A DNA stretch of 64,000 bases from Moringa oleifera (GCA_021397835.1 JAJFZO010000407.1:868001-932000); one strand, 5' to 3'. Positions 23,640 to 35,260 are shown, numbered from the stretch's first letter. Notes: generated by a model from the sequence alone, not told the origin. Made by a program: numbers and translations.

Positions 23640-24005
23640 ATGAATCAAGAGAGAATAAATTTGAAGAAAAATGGGTAAAGGGTATTTATGCACTTGACAG
23701 CATAGTGGTATCGTGCTCATAATGCGGTATTACCAAGCTACACTCTACTTGGCACTGTGATACTTCACTAGGCTCTGTCACCCATGGTATTACCGTGGGA
23801 TAGATATCCCACAACATCTTGTTTTATGTCTTCTTTCTTTTTAGTTCCATTTTAATTTTTATCGAATATTATTATTTTTGAGTGTCATAAGCATCTTTTT
23901 CTCATTTAAGAAGAATTCACTTTAATCAGTCATAATTATCTTTGAAAATTCAAAGAAATATTAATCAAAATACACTAAACTTAGCATAAGCTTATCTATG
24001 CGATA
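23640..24005 (-). repeat. LTR-like segment between RNase H and downstream remnant
   Basis: This contains phrases like those in the Copia LTR at 15.0-16.3 kb ('ggtattaccgtggg', 'gcggtattacc', 'cactgtgatac'), on the minus strand. It probably derives from the non-coding 3' part or LTR of the SIRE-like element. Confidence 0.4.
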
Positions 24006-24009
24006 CACA

Positions 24010-24280
24010 CTAGTTCTTAAGATTTTTTTAGTGATCTCATACCTAATTTTCTTCTAATTTTTATAAAAGTCCCTTCTCCTAATGGTTTGGTAAAGATATC
24101 TGCTAATTGATTTTTTATGGTTACAAATTCTAAAACCAGATCACCTTTTTTTAACAAGGTTATGTAAGAAATGATGTCTAATCTTAGTGTGCTTAATGCG
24201 CTTAGTGCGTGAGTGTTGAACTAGATTTTTAGATATTTTTGTGGCACTAGTATTTTTTATCACTTGATGAATTTAACAAA
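24010..24280 (-). pseudogene. SIRE/Maximus-like Copia RNase H, C-terminal end
   Basis: Minus-strand readings give KNLVQHSRTKRIKHTKIRHHFLHNLV, then KKGDLVLEFVT..NQLADIFTKPL and RRKLGMRSL, which is the classical end of plant Copia RNase H (V.HSRTKHI.IRHHF ... ADIFTKPL). It belongs with the gag/integrase pieces at 27.3-29.5 kb. The reverse transcriptase that should separate them is absent. Confidence 0.75.
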
Positions 24281-24289
24281 AGTTTATCA

Positions 24290-27200
24290 CTTATTTTCAA
24301 GCTTGTGAAGGTAATAATCCTCCTGATGATATGTCATGCAACTAAAAAGCAAAAGAACAAACATTAAGCAAAGAGTCAGTATCACAATAGGATAAAAATA
24401 TTAAAAAACATTTATATACAAAACATGACTCTCTTTGTGTCCTAAAGGGTTTGTTTTTTTTTTCTTATGACTAACTATGGCTTTATCTTATTCTCAATTC
24501 CCTAGGCTGGCCACATGCTGGCCTTTGAGAAATTGATTGCTTTTCTATAGGTTCTCAGATTGCCCCTTACTAGATTAGTAAGGCACTGTGAAAACACTAC
24601 TATCATTACTGTAGAAGCATTAACTTCTTGAAAATGATAAAGTATTTCAAGTTCAATTTGAGTGAGAATATTTTCGCTAGTCCGTACAAAAGCAAGGTAC
24701 TTCTCGAGAGTGTACTCTATTCCCTCCTAAAGGGTCAAGCTCAGTCGAAAGCTTATGTCATGCGGGTGATGTGTATGTAGGAAGTAAGTAAGTCACAAAA
24801 CAATTTAGGTGACAATATATAATGAAAAGTATACTTGCAAAACAAATGTGAAATAAGAGGAAGACAATATTAAACTTCAATTTTCAAAACCAAAAAGTAA
24901 TCTATAATCAATTTTGGCCCGACTCTCTAAAGGTCCCTAGTGGAATCGACAAGTTGTCATAACTCATTTTCAATCGGGATCGAATTCTTGAAACGACTTA
25001 AAAAAATGTAATATTTTGGGTGATTTTCTCTCGAAAAGATTTTAGAAAATAAAAATAAAGAGAGTCGCCACCAATCTTTTTTATAGTGTAATTGGACATC
25101 GAAATTCATTTATTTTTTTTAAAAATATAAGGCAATATTGGTCTTTTGAAATTAAAAATATGGGTTTGGGAGTCAATTAAGTGTGGGGAAGGATCAGCAC
25201 CCCTGCAGCACCTAAAAATTGGTACCAATTAATCATAATTATTTTTGATTTTAAAATTTGTTTGATTTTTAAAATTGATTCCCAAAAATATGTCTGAAAA
25301 GGAATGTACATAAATTGAAACAAGTGAAATTTTAATGTTTTGGGAAGTATAAATGTTTAACTCTTATTTTAGATTCAATTCTTGAAATCATTTTATGAGA
25401 GAAGATGTAGAGGTTTCGTTCTTGCTTAACTTTTAATATTAAATTTTTTTTTATGATGGAGAATATGAAGGTCTCACGCTTGTTCAACCCCCTAATTCTC
25501 AAAATATTTTTTTGTTGTGATTCATGTGAATTCAATAACATTTTGATACATATACATAGCCACATTATGTAAAACATATAAATAATTTTAAAGTCTCATG
25601 ATCCTAACGCAAGCAAATAATTAATATTTGATATGTTAAATATAGGCCTTAAATTTAACTTTTGTAATTTTATTAATTAAAAATAAAAATAAATTGAGGA
25701 CCATATAAATAAAATATTTTAAAAAATACAAAGATTTTTCTCTTGAGATTTTTTAAAATATATTTTTATATAAGAAAATATGAAAATCCACTCTTAAGAG
25801 CTTTTCACAATCCTCATAAAAATATTAAATACTTAAATAAATTTTATATTAGAGAGTATAAAAATCTCTCTTGAGATTATTTTATATTTTCTTTAAAATA
25901 TTTATTAAAAATTAAATAAATATTTTAAAAATTAATTTTATATTAAAAATATGAAAACTAATCGCTTGAAATTTTTTATACTTCTCAAAACTAAAAACAC
26001 TTATATTTTAGAATAATTTTTTGTTATTAAAAAATATAAAAACTTCTCTCTTGAGATTTTTTCATATATTTTAAAATATTAAGTAATTTTTTATATTAAA
26101 ATATAAAAATCTCTCTTGAGATTTTTTTTATATCCCTCAAAAACTGAGAATATACATTTTCTTTATTTTTACTTTTAAGAAAAATAATTCTTACATAAGA
26201 AACATGAAAATCTCTCTCTTGAAAATTTTTCATACTTCTCAAAAGCTTAAAACATATATTATTATTTTTAAAATATTTTTTTAAAAGAAACTCTCTTGAC
26301 TGATTCTATGCTCTAAAAAATGTATAGTATTTTTTATTTTAATTTTTTTCAAAAATTAAAATAAAATTAAAGTGATTTCATTTTTTTGAAAACATAGTTG
26401 AAATTAAGTAAAAATAAAAATTAAATAAAAAATAAAACTTAATTTATCTAATAATTTTATATTATAGACAATTTAAATTTATTATTTTAAAGTAACCTTA
26501 ATATCTTAAAGTTGCCTATCTTTCTCTTTTTTTTTTTTATTCTTTCAAGGAAATTTTATGTATTCAACATGAAAGCATATACTACCCCTTTAACCACTCT
26601 TTTTTTTTTTTTTGTTTTTTAGTTTATATATCATATCCCATCTATTTTTTTATTAAATTATATATATTTTTTTGCTCATTACTTTCACACACTATCCATT
26701 TTTTACTTAACTTTTCATGTATTCAATATGAAAATATATAAAAAAAATTGTGTGCATTTGTAAATAGAGAAATATAAATACATAAATAAAAATGTAAGTG
26801 AGAATAACATGAAGATAAGTAAAAGGATATATGTGTACAAGAGGAATAAAAATGTGTATATATACATATATAATAATAATTAAGTAAATAAATAAAAAAA
26901 AATATTCATAAAAAATAAATAGAAAAAAGTAATGATAAAATCACAAAAAAGGTTACCTTGTTCTTCAAGAGGAAGTAATACTTGAAAATTTCTCCTCCAA
27001 ATCTCTCCTTATCAAAGAAAATCTCTCCTATTTTTTTTACATTACTATCTCCCTCTTTTCTAACTTTCTCCAAATATTCTCCAAACTTTTAAAATTTCTT
27101 AACATTCTTTCATTCACACTCCCTCTTCAAAACTCCTCCTTTAAGCTCTTAGCCAAGGTAAGTATTTATAGACTTTGGCCAAGTTACCATTTAATGCAGT

Positions 27201-27300
27201 AATAGGTAGCATTACAGCATTGTAGAATTGGTAAAATCAGCAGCATTGCAGAATTTGCAGCATTTGCAGTGTTGCTGCAAAATAAGTGTCTATAGTTGGT
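24290..27300 (+). mobile_element. Insert replacing Copia RT: Gypsy-type LTR and AT-rich repeats
   Basis: About 3 kb of unrelated DNA lies between the Copia RNase H end and the integrase. At 25,040-25,230 it carries the plus-strand Gypsy LTR signature ('gagtcgccaccaatcttttt', 'ggggaaggatcagcacccctgc', 'ttggtacca'). Further right are an AT-rich repeat array, a CT-rich leader-like segment (27,000-27,140), a possible TATA phrase 'tatttatag' at about 27,163 and short GCAGCATTGCAG repeats (27,190-27,290). No pol domain was found in it. The ends are not defined. Confidence 0.5.
25730..26330 (+). repeat. AT-rich tandem repeat with TCTCTTGAGA stems
   Basis: The phrase 'aaatctctcttgagattttt' occurs about six times (near 25,737, 25,858, 26,041, 26,106, 26,208 and a diverged one near 26,290), with AT-rich filler of about 60-120 bp. 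Each core is itself a short inverted repeat (AAATCTC/GAGATTT around TCTT), so every unit can form a small hairpin. Confidence 0.6.
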
Positions 27301-27304
27301 CTTA

Positions 27305-28480
27305 ATATCAAACTTCATTAGTCTATCCTTAATGTTCAAGATGAAAAATTTACGTCCGAACACTCAAAAGTAACTTATGTTAAGTATTCTACTTTTCTAG
27401 AACTCATAAGTAGTCTTCTTAATTTTAGACCGAACTAGGACTCTATTCATAACATAACAAGTGGTGTTTACTGCTTCCATCAAAAAATACTTAGGCAATT
27501 TATTTCATTTATCATAGTAGTAATTAGTCATTTCTTGTATAGATTTATTTTTCTTTTTTACACCCTTATTTTGTTGAGGTGTCTTAGGAGCAAGGAAATT
27601 ATGACCATACCCATGTTGATCATAATATATCTTAAGCTCCTCGTTATCAAACTCTTTTTCATGGTTACTTTGAATACTAACAATAGTGTTTCCCTTCTCA
27701 TTTTGCACTTTTTTAGAAAATTTGGTAAAAGTTTGTAAGGCATCATCCTTATTAGCTAGAAAGTGTACCCAAGTAAACTTAGAAAAGTTACTGACTATTA
27801 TAAAGGCATAATACTTTTCTTTAAGGCTCTTAATTTTAGATGGATCAAATAAGTCAATGTTTAATAGTTAAAGTCGTTTAGTTATTGATAAGTGCCTCTT
27901 AGGTTTGAAAGGGTTTCTAATTGCTTTTCCATTTAGTAAACTTCATAGATTTTATCTTTTTCATATTAAAGTTGAGGAATACCATTTACTAGGTCATTCC
28001 TAGATATTTTAAATATTAGATCTATACTTGTATAACCTACTCTCCTATGCCATAACCATGCATCATTCTTAGTAGCTAAGCATATCTTCTCATTACTTAG
28101 TAATCTATCGATTTCTATAGTGTGCATAACTGCACACTTTTCACCTAAATGCTAATCTCATTACTTTTAGAATCCTCTATAATGCATTTATTTTGTTCAA
28201 ACACTACTTTAAAGCCTTTATCACCTAATTGAATTATATTAAGCAAACTATATTTCAACCCATCAACTAATAACACATTTTAAGTCATAGTAGAGGAAGG
28301 CTTACACATGTTTCCAATACAAATGATTTTTCCTTTTGCTTTGTCTCTAAATGTTACATATCCTTCCTTTTTCAAGTAAGAGTTGATAATTTGGAGGTAT
28401 CGCCCCTCATGCGACATGAAAAACTACTATCAAACAAGATATTACTAGTATCCTTAATCCTTAATCCTTTTAGTACCTAT
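27305..28480 (-). pseudogene. SIRE/Maximus-like Copia protease and integrase remnant
   Basis: On the minus strand, in order: a protease-region reading GYVTFRDKAKGKI.CIGN (28,370-28,310), VLLVDGLKYSLLNI.QLGDKGFKV, then the pre-integrase WLWHRRVGYTSIDL with ISRNDLVNGIPQL (about 28,070-27,960). Integrase follows with F.NEELKIYYDQHGYGHNF.APKTPQQN (27,708-27,560) and PKYFLMEAVNTTCYVMNRVL ending at about 27,305. The motifs and spacing fit plant Ty1/Copia of the SIRE/Maximus branch. Frameshifts and stops occur throughout, and the element is cut off at 27,305 by unrelated sequence. Confidence 0.75.
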
Positions 28481-28519
28481 AAAACAAGATATTGAGTTTT
28501 AATCCTTGGTTCCCACATT

Positions 28520-29482
28520 TTAATGGGTCCCTGAGAGTTAGTAATAGTATCTTTTGACACCCATATCAATTTAAAACTTTTCTTCAACTAACACTTAGAT
28601 GCTATATGTCCTACTTTACAATAGTAAGTGCATCTAGATGGTTATTGTGAGGATGTTATGATAAAATAATTTTTGTAATATTTTTGAAACTTAGAAAGCG
28701 TATAGCCAAGGCCATTCTTATTAAAGCTACATCTTATGATTGCTTATCAACATGTTTAGACTCTTTTTCCCTTTAAAGAATTTCTCTAATAGGAGCTTAT
28801 TAATTTTTAGTTCTTTCTTCAACCTAGTATGCTTCTCATTTAATTTTTTTTTATCTTCATTCACTTTTAATTTCTCTTCTTTAAGCTTTAAGATTAATTT
28901 TTGTTTTTCTTCTTTCAACTCTCTATAGTCATTCCTAAGATTATAATGTTTTTTTATCAAGCAACTGAAAATTATAACTTTTTTCTTAAATAATCATATA
29001 AATCTTCAAAAGCATTCAGCAACTCATCATGTGATAGATTTGAGTTAAAGATTTGATTAATAACCTCATTAGAGTCCTTGATTCCCATGAAGCACATGTT
29101 TTTCATAACTTTCTCATCCTTACTCTCTGATGAGCTTTTCTTATTATCATCCTATGTCACTTTTAATGCCTTTTTTTTTTTGTAGTTACTTTTGTTTAGC
29201 ATTGGGCAATCAACTTTTACGTGATTGGGCTTCTTGCATTCATAGCATACAGGAGGCTCTTTCTTTGCATTACTTTTTGAGCTATTCCCTTTTTTATCAT
29301 CTTTTTCTCCACTCTTGAAGTTCCTTTTATTCTTTAAGAATTTTTTGTTCTTTTGTGTGATAAGGGCTTTGTCTTCTTCATGGCTCTCTTTATCACTGTA
29401 AGTCTTCTCTTCCTATGAGGTGGACATCAAAATGATTACCTTTTTCTTTTTGCTTCCTTTTATTACTCTTTTTTTTTTCATA
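28520..29482 (-). pseudogene. SIRE/Maximus-like Copia gag, C-terminal part
   Basis: Minus-strand order: a Lys/Ser-rich stretch, a CCHC zinc knuckle (C-YE-C-KKPN-H-VKVD-C at 29,247-29,206), a long Lys/Glu/Leu coiled coil (28,960-28,727), the GLGY phrase (about 28,690) and a second knuckle-like C-TYY-C-KVG-H-IASK-C (28,632-28,591). This is the layout of SIRE-type gag. The N-terminal half is missing because a CACTA terminus begins at 29,483, directly in the gag reading. Confidence 0.7.
29480..29482. other. Possible CACTA target trinucleotide ATA
   Basis: These are the three bases directly before CACTACTATAAAA. CACTA elements duplicate 3 bp, but the partner copy was not found, so this is unconfirmed. 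Confidence 0.3.
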
Positions 29483-29549
29483 CACTACTATAAAAATTAT
29501 AATAATTGATAATAATTTAATGATATTTCTTTCAAAACTGCCATTAAAA

Positions 29550-30310
29550 ATAAGATTTTTAACGTTAATTAAATAAGAACTGGCGTTAAAGACTTATAAC
29601 TGAAACCTTTAAGATCAGTTCCTCAAGAACTAGCATTAAAAGACCCATCACTAGAGCTTTTAATGCTAGTTCTTAAGGAATTAGCATTAAAACACGCATC
29701 ATAAAAGCCTTTAACGCCAGTTCGCATTGAAACACCCATCACTAAAGCCTTTAACGCCAGTTCTTGAAAAATTGGCGTTAAAGGCCAAAATAGGACTGCG
29801 ACAGCTGCCATATCTAATAAGCCACATAGGCTTATAACTTTCCACGAGGGTAGACATGCCCTAATCCGGCTGCATTTGTTGTCGCAGTAACCATTGCAGC
29901 AGTAACCTTATAGCAACAGCTACGGTCGCTTACATTAGTAGAACCAGCCGTTGTTGCTATTGTTGTTGTTGTTGCTGCTGCTTATAGCAAAAACAGCCAT
30001 CGCTATTGCTGCTGTTACTGCTGCTGCTTACAACAGCAACGGCCATGAACCTAGAGTTCCTCAAAGCGGAGTTATTCTTGCATAAAATGCATGGCGTGGG
30101 GCTTGACGCCTTCGATCGAACTTTGACCAGAGGTGGACCTCCTCCTATTGGTGCTAGGATGGTCAACCAAGCTTGACACTCTTGCACAATAAATCAAACA
30201 AAAAGTGATGATTTCAACTTCTCTGGCCTTCAACACCAGTTCTGAAAGAACTGGTGTTAAAATCTGACCTTCAACGTCAGTTCTTCCATAACTAACGTTA
30301 AAGGCTATCC
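29550..30310. promoter_or_regulatory. CACTA subterminal repeats (TTTAACGCCAGTTC)
   Basis: About eleven copies of TTTAACGCCAGTTC, or the reverse complement GAACTGGCGTTAAA, with one or two changes, occur at about 29,577, 29,628, 29,655, 29,679, 29,709, 29,751, 29,769, 30,221, 30,249, 30,271 and 30,289. Many are paired head to head, giving 10-bp stems. In CACTA elements such subterminal motifs are the binding sites of the TNPA-type protein. Confidence 0.6.
29940..30060. repeat. Trinucleotide-rich stretch (TTG/GCT)
   Basis: Interrupted runs of TTG and GCT ('ttgttgttgttgctgctgct', 'gctgctgttactgctgctgct') lie within the CACTA leader. The glutamine/serine-rich frames they create are artefacts of the repeat. 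Confidence 0.6.
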
Positions 30311-30399
30311 TACCTTGTTTTGAAGGTAGGGATCCTAAATTAGTCTCTAGAGCCCTCCAAAGCCTGCCAGAGTCTCCTGCGTAATTTTTGCTCTCTAAG

Positions 30400-30700
30400 T
30401 CATCCTTCTTCTCTTTGCTGTCTGTCTAAAAGTAGCTAAATCAGCTGCACAGTTGTACTGCCTTTTTTTGACCCTTCTCCTTTTTGCTCTCTGTCCAGAA
30501 GTGGCTAGGGTAGTTGTTGGTAGCTGTAGTGCTTCTCTCTAGCACTCTCCTCTTTGGTCTTTGTCTAGAAGCAGCTAGACCAACTGCTGGCATAGCAGCG
30601 ACACTACCTCTCTTCTGGCCTTTTCCTCTTGACTCTCCGTCCAGAAGTAGCTAAGCCAATTACTGGTAGCGACATTGCCTCTTTCCTTGCTTTTTTCTCT
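30400..30700 (+). repeat. Four-copy tandem repeat of about 75 bp in CACTA leader
   Basis: The units share 'ctctgtccagaagtagctag', 'ccaactgctggtagc', 'gacactgcctctct' and 'ctcctcttt'. The copies start near 30,405, 30,475, 30,545 and 30,625. Confidence 0.6.
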
Positions 30701-31199
30701 ATCATTTGTCTCAATCTTCACAAGTGCAGTCGCACCATCCCTTTCCATTCATTCATCTTTGGCATTCAAACATATGTAAGTATTTCGGTATAAATTCAAA
30801 ATTTTTTTATGAAATTTAAGTTTGATAATTTTGATTCAATTTGATTAATTTTGGTTTAAAAAATGTATTGAGGATGTATATTATTTTGAGAAGTGGTTTA
30901 TTAAGTGTGTTTGATGAATTATTATTAAGTGTGTTTGGTGAATTGTTATTAATTAATGCATTTATTATTTCATAATTATTAAGATTTTTAAATTAACTGA
31001 TAAATTAAGTAAATGTTAATTAGATGAATTTATATTTTGATAAATTAATTATATATTAGGTGTAGATGAATTTGTGTTTGAATTAACTTTTTTAGGTAAG
31101 ATTAATTTGAATATTTTGTCAAATTTAATTATATTGATTTTATTTTTAACATAAATTAATATATTTAGTTAAATTTTAAATAGATAATTAATTAATTAT

Positions 31200-31740
31200 A
31201 TGCTTGTAACATAAACCATTAAATGTTATTTAAATTTTAAGCAATTAAGTTACTAGTTGGTTAGATGCTTGTATAGTAATTAATTAGATGATAATTAATT
31301 TACTATGTCTTAATTAACTAATTAATTATCAATCATTTATTTTTTAATATTAAAATAAATTAGATGCTTCTGAAGCAAAAAATTACATGTTATTTAAATA
31401 TTAATTAGGTTACTAGCCAGTTAAGTGTTTATATAGTAAATAATTAAATTTTAATTAAATATTGACTATGTCTTAATTAACTAAATAGTTATTAATTATA
31501 TATTTAAATTTTAATTAATAAATTTGATACTTGTAAAGTAAATAATTAACTATTATTTAAATTTTAATTAATTTGCTAGCTAGTTAATTAGATGCTTTTA
31601 TAGTAATAAATCAGGTATTAAGTAAATATTAACTTTTTGTATCAATTAATTAATTAGTTATCAATCATTTATTTAAATTTTACTTAATATATTAGATGCT
31701 TGAAAAGTAAATAATTAAATTATATTTAAATTTTAGAATA
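31200..31740 (+). repeat. AT-rich tandem repeat, period about 165 bp
   Basis: The phrase 'actatgtcttaattaacta' recurs at 31,302 and 31,465 and, changed, at 31,632. Each copy is followed by 'atcaatcattta' and preceded by 'gttactagc.agttaa' and 'tagatgcttgtatagtaa'. The array probably sits in an intron of the CACTA gene. Confidence 0.6.
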
Positions 31741-31965
31741 GATAAAACTTGGATGTTTGCTGATAAAAGAAGAGGCACATGGTGTAAGGGTGAATAACTT
31801 TTTAGATTATGCTATTTAGAATAGTAATAGCCCTGAATTAGTTCGATATCCATGTATTAAATGTGGTAATATGAAGCGTCATACTCCATACGAGATACAA
31901 AATCATTTATATGTATATGGAGTTGATAGCAGCTATCAAAACTGGATATGACACGGAGAAACTAG
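31741..31965 (+). pseudogene. CACTA transposase-associated domain (PF13963-like)
   Basis: The reading DKTWMFADKRRGTW, then after a broken stretch LVRYPCIKCGNMKRHTPYEIQ, NHLYVYGVDSSYQNW and HGE, follows the pattern DRSWMY ... FL..A ... PC..C.N ... HL...GF...Y..W..HGE of the N-terminal domain found with CACTA transposases. It contains stops. No TNPD catalytic region follows. Confidence 0.7.
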
Positions 31966-31969
31966 TATT

Positions 31970-32210
31970 GTTAGGTCTTCTACTGGTAAGAATGCTAAGG
32001 TTAACACTGGGCCTAAGAAAGCCAAATCCACTCGCATGGTGAGTGCAAGTTTAAAATCTCAGACAAGATCATCAGTGCATTCAATGATTTCATGAAGGGC
32101 CAATCATAGTAAGTAATTTTTATTTTTCGTACTATTAGTCTGAATTATAATTTTTTTACACTTTTTTCTCACACTTTATTTTCATCTTCTTTAGTCGCAA
32201 TGTAGGTATT
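31970..32210 (+). pseudogene. Ulp1/DUF1985-gene fragment, inverted copy
   Basis: This is reverse-complement-similar to about 36,500-36,850: 'catggtgagtgcaa', 'tgcattcaatga.ttcatgaa.gg', 'ccaatcatagtaagt', then the intron and 'tttctttagccgcgatgtag'. Exon end, GT donor, intron of about 85 bp and AG acceptor are all kept in both copies. It links the truncated CACTA exon to the MULE transposase. Confidence 0.6.
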
Positions 32211-32279
32211 AGTTATTTAGTTAAGAATAAACAAAGTTTATGTGAAGATGAAATTTCAAGATGAATCAATCTTTTTAAT

Positions 32280-34520
32280 TCTTGTTCTGGGAGTAATCCA
32301 AATATTGAATTAGATGTTTATGGCATCCAACCATTCATCCATAGCGAGACTCTCTTTGACACTTAGCATACCAATGAGAACCATATCGATGTGATCAACT
32401 TGGATGAGTGGATAGACTATGATATTGGGTATGAATACCTAAACATGGAAACTTAACCCACTAGTGAAGATTAATGTGAACCCATTCTAGAAGCAGAACC
32501 CAACAATGAAGAATTGAATGAGAACTTATATTCTCTCCCACTTTATATCCTAGTTACATGCCCAAAAGTACATAATAATTCAAGTGATGGTGATGTCAGA
32601 TGGTATAGTGTATTAGATGCTAAGTTACACAGTCTTGTTTCAACTTTTATTATGGAATCAGTGGCTCTAATTGACACCTTTACTAGAGGTCAGTTTTTTC
32701 CAAACAAAAAATAACTGAAGTAATTTTTGAGTGTGCATGCTTTAACTGAGAACTTTGAATTTAAAGTCACTAGGTCTAATAAATCATTATTTGAAATTGC
32801 TTGTAAAGAAAAAAATTCTGCATGGAAGTTTCTTGTTGTGAGAGTTGCATAAAGGCAATTCTTCTAAATTTGAAGGTGTGATTTGACACAAACTTGCATA
32901 ATTGAAGAGTTACATTGATGGTATCGACAAGCAAGTTCTGCCGTTATTGAAGAAATTATGGCTTAAAAGTTATCTATTAATGCTAGAATCATTAAACCAA
33001 AAGATATCATGGATGATATGAAAAAACTCTATGGCTTACAAATTTTATATAGTAAAGCTGGAAGGCTAAAGAGTATGCATTGTCTCTTACATATGGTGAC
33101 CCAATTGAGTCATATCAACAATTGCCATTATACTGCTACATGTTGCAAACAATTAATCTAGGAACTAGGCTCACATATGCATTGAAGATGAACCTAATCA
33201 GATCAGTAATTGCTATTGATGCTACTCACCTAAAAGGAAGGTTTCATGGTGTAATATTTGTAGCAGTGTTCAAAGATGAGAATGAACAGGTATATCCACT
33301 AGCATTCAGTTATGGTGACTCCAAGAACTATGAAGCATGGGAGTGGTTCTTACGATAGCTTAAAGAAGTTATAGGTTTGGTTGAGGACTTGATTATTATA
33401 TCAGATCATCATGCTAGTATTGCAAATGCCATCGCAAAGGTCTTCTCCAATTCTTATCATAGTTTATGTTCGTGGCATATGACATAGAATATAAAGAATA
33501 AATTTAAGAGGGAAAATGTATCTAAGATATTTTATAGTATAGCTAAGGCATATCGAGAATCTGAATTTAATAAATTGATGACTGAGTCATAAGCTAATCA
33601 CCCTAAAGCCCTCAAATATATCATGAAGGAAGATCCAAGAAAATGGTCACGTATGTATTGCCCTTGGAGATAATATCAACTCATGACCACTAACATAGCT
33701 GAAAGCTTGAATTCGTGTCTCCAATTTGCTCGCGAGTTACCCATGACGACTCTATTAGAATTCATTTGAGACATGATGTAACGTTGGTTTTATGATCGAC
33801 TCAAGAAAACTAAGGTTTGTGAGTCATAACTAACAGAATGGGTTCACTTATTGATAACTGAGATAAATAGTTTCATCACAATTGACAACTTCCAATGTTG
33901 ATTGGAAGGTATTTTTAGTTAGGCACAAGGGTAAAGAGGTAATTGTGAATCTTATTGAACATACTTGCACTTGTTGGGAGTTTCAAGCTGATCTTTTACC
34001 ATGTGCACATGCACTAACAGCTTTCAAGTGACATTGATGATTTTGTTAGTAATATTTTTTTATTATTCGTTGTTATTGCTTTTATTAACTTCAAAAATTA
34101 GTTATTTTTTTGCAGGAAATGTAATATTGACTTTATAGCTTTTTAATCTAACTATTACAAACAGGATCAACTAGTAACAGCGTACGCTGAGCCAATATAT
34201 CCAATTGGTGATAAGTCTGATTGGGATATACCTGAGGAAGTCAGAAGAGTTATGGTATTACCAACAAATAATGATAAGTTAGTAGGGCATCCTAAAAAGT
34301 GGAGAATACCTTTTGGTGGGGAGAGGACGCACCAAAAGAAGTGCTCTAGATGTATGCAATATGGACACAATCGATTGACATGCTTGAATCCACTCTCGAT
34401 CGTCTAAGATACCTAATCAGTTGTATCATAAATGTCGTAATTATGGTGGAGTTGGACATAACTCACATACTTGTCAAATGCCTCTCAATTGTACTTTACT
34501 AGATGATGACAGAATTGACT
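32280..34520 (+). pseudogene. MULE (Mutator-like) transposase
   Basis: Domains in order: a MuDR-type DNA-binding region (TFTRGQFFPNKK, ENFEFKVTRSNKS, near 32,680-32,850); the MULE catalytic block (SVIAIDATHLKGRFHGVIFV ... DENEQVYPLAFSYGD ... YEAWEWFLR at 33,200-33,355, with the D and E positions kept), followed by ISDHHASIANAI and CSWHM; a SWIM zinc finger (CTCWEFQADLLPCAHAL, 33,968-34,020); an intron of about 100 bp with a GT donor near 34,029 and a TTTGCAG acceptor near 34,128; then AEPIYPIGDKSDW and a CCHC knuckle (C-SR-C-MQYG-H-NRLT-C, 34,342-34,383). Around ten in-frame stops and shifts make it a pseudogene, though every domain is still readable. It resembles the Kaonashi/KI-type MULEs that also carry Ulp1 genes. 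Confidence 0.8.
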
Positions 34521-34659
34521 TATGATAATCATAATATTTTGATTATATTGTTGTTTTTAAACCTATTTTTTATTACTGATTGGTATACTATTTGAGACTT
34601 TTAAGTTTTTATATGGTCTTGATTGTTATGTGCAGGTCAATTTATGTAATATTGGCAAT

Positions 34660-35260
34660 GTTGACAATACAATTGATTAGACAATGATTTCGCACCTTTA
34701 GTTTGTATCTTCAATAGTAAATCGTACAATGATTTCGTACCTTCAATTCATAACTTTAATAGTGAATCGTACACACTGACGATGTTTTCGCACCTTTAAT
34801 TTACATCTTTAATAGTAAATTATATACAAGGACGAAGACTTCATACCTTCAATTCGCACATTTTAATAGTACATCGTACCTTCAATTCGCACCTTCAATA
34901 GCAAATCGTATCTCCAAGTCGCACCTTAAACAGTAAATCGTACATATATTTCGTACTTTTAACAGTAAATCATACCTTTAATTTCCACCTTCAATTTCGC
35001 ACCTCCAATAATCAATCACACCTTAAATAGTAAATCGTACACATGTTTCATACCATACACAATAATTCATACCTTCAATAATAAATCGTACCTTCAATTT
35101 GCATCATTATTTTCACACTTTAGTAAATCATACCTTAAATAATAAATCGCACCATCAATTTGCATCTCTATTAGTAAATTGTACCTTTAATAGTAAGTAA
35201 ATCCACAACTTCAATAGTAAATCATACACTTATTTCATGTTTTTAATTTGAAATAGTTTC
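34660..35260 (+). repeat. Array of AAATCGTAC / TTCGCACC repeats (left)
   Basis: 'agtaaatcgtacctt', 'tcaattcgcacctt' and 'caatagtaaatcgta' repeat over about 560 bp. The complementary phrase GTACGATTT forms an array at 38,985-39,140 in opposite sense. Together they flank the DUF1985/Ulp1 gene and could be the subterminal regions of a MULE. Confidence 0.65.

Larger units (their letters stand above)
29483..31965 (+). mobile_element. 5' part of a CACTA (En/Spm) transposon
   Basis: The element starts with the CACTACTATAAAA terminus inside a Copia gag. It continues with a dense array of subterminal repeats (29,550-30,310), a GC-richer leader with trinucleotide runs, an AT-rich intron-like block, and an exon with the plant transposase-associated domain (31,741-31,965). 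The opposite CACTA terminus and the catalytic TNPD region were not found; at about 31,966 the sequence changes into an Ulp1-type fragment. The element is therefore truncated or chimeric. Confidence 0.65.

Noticed and set aside
29957..30187. 76-codon Ser/Gln-rich open frame
   Set aside because: It is created by TTG/GCT trinucleotide runs in the CACTA leader; no coding pattern.
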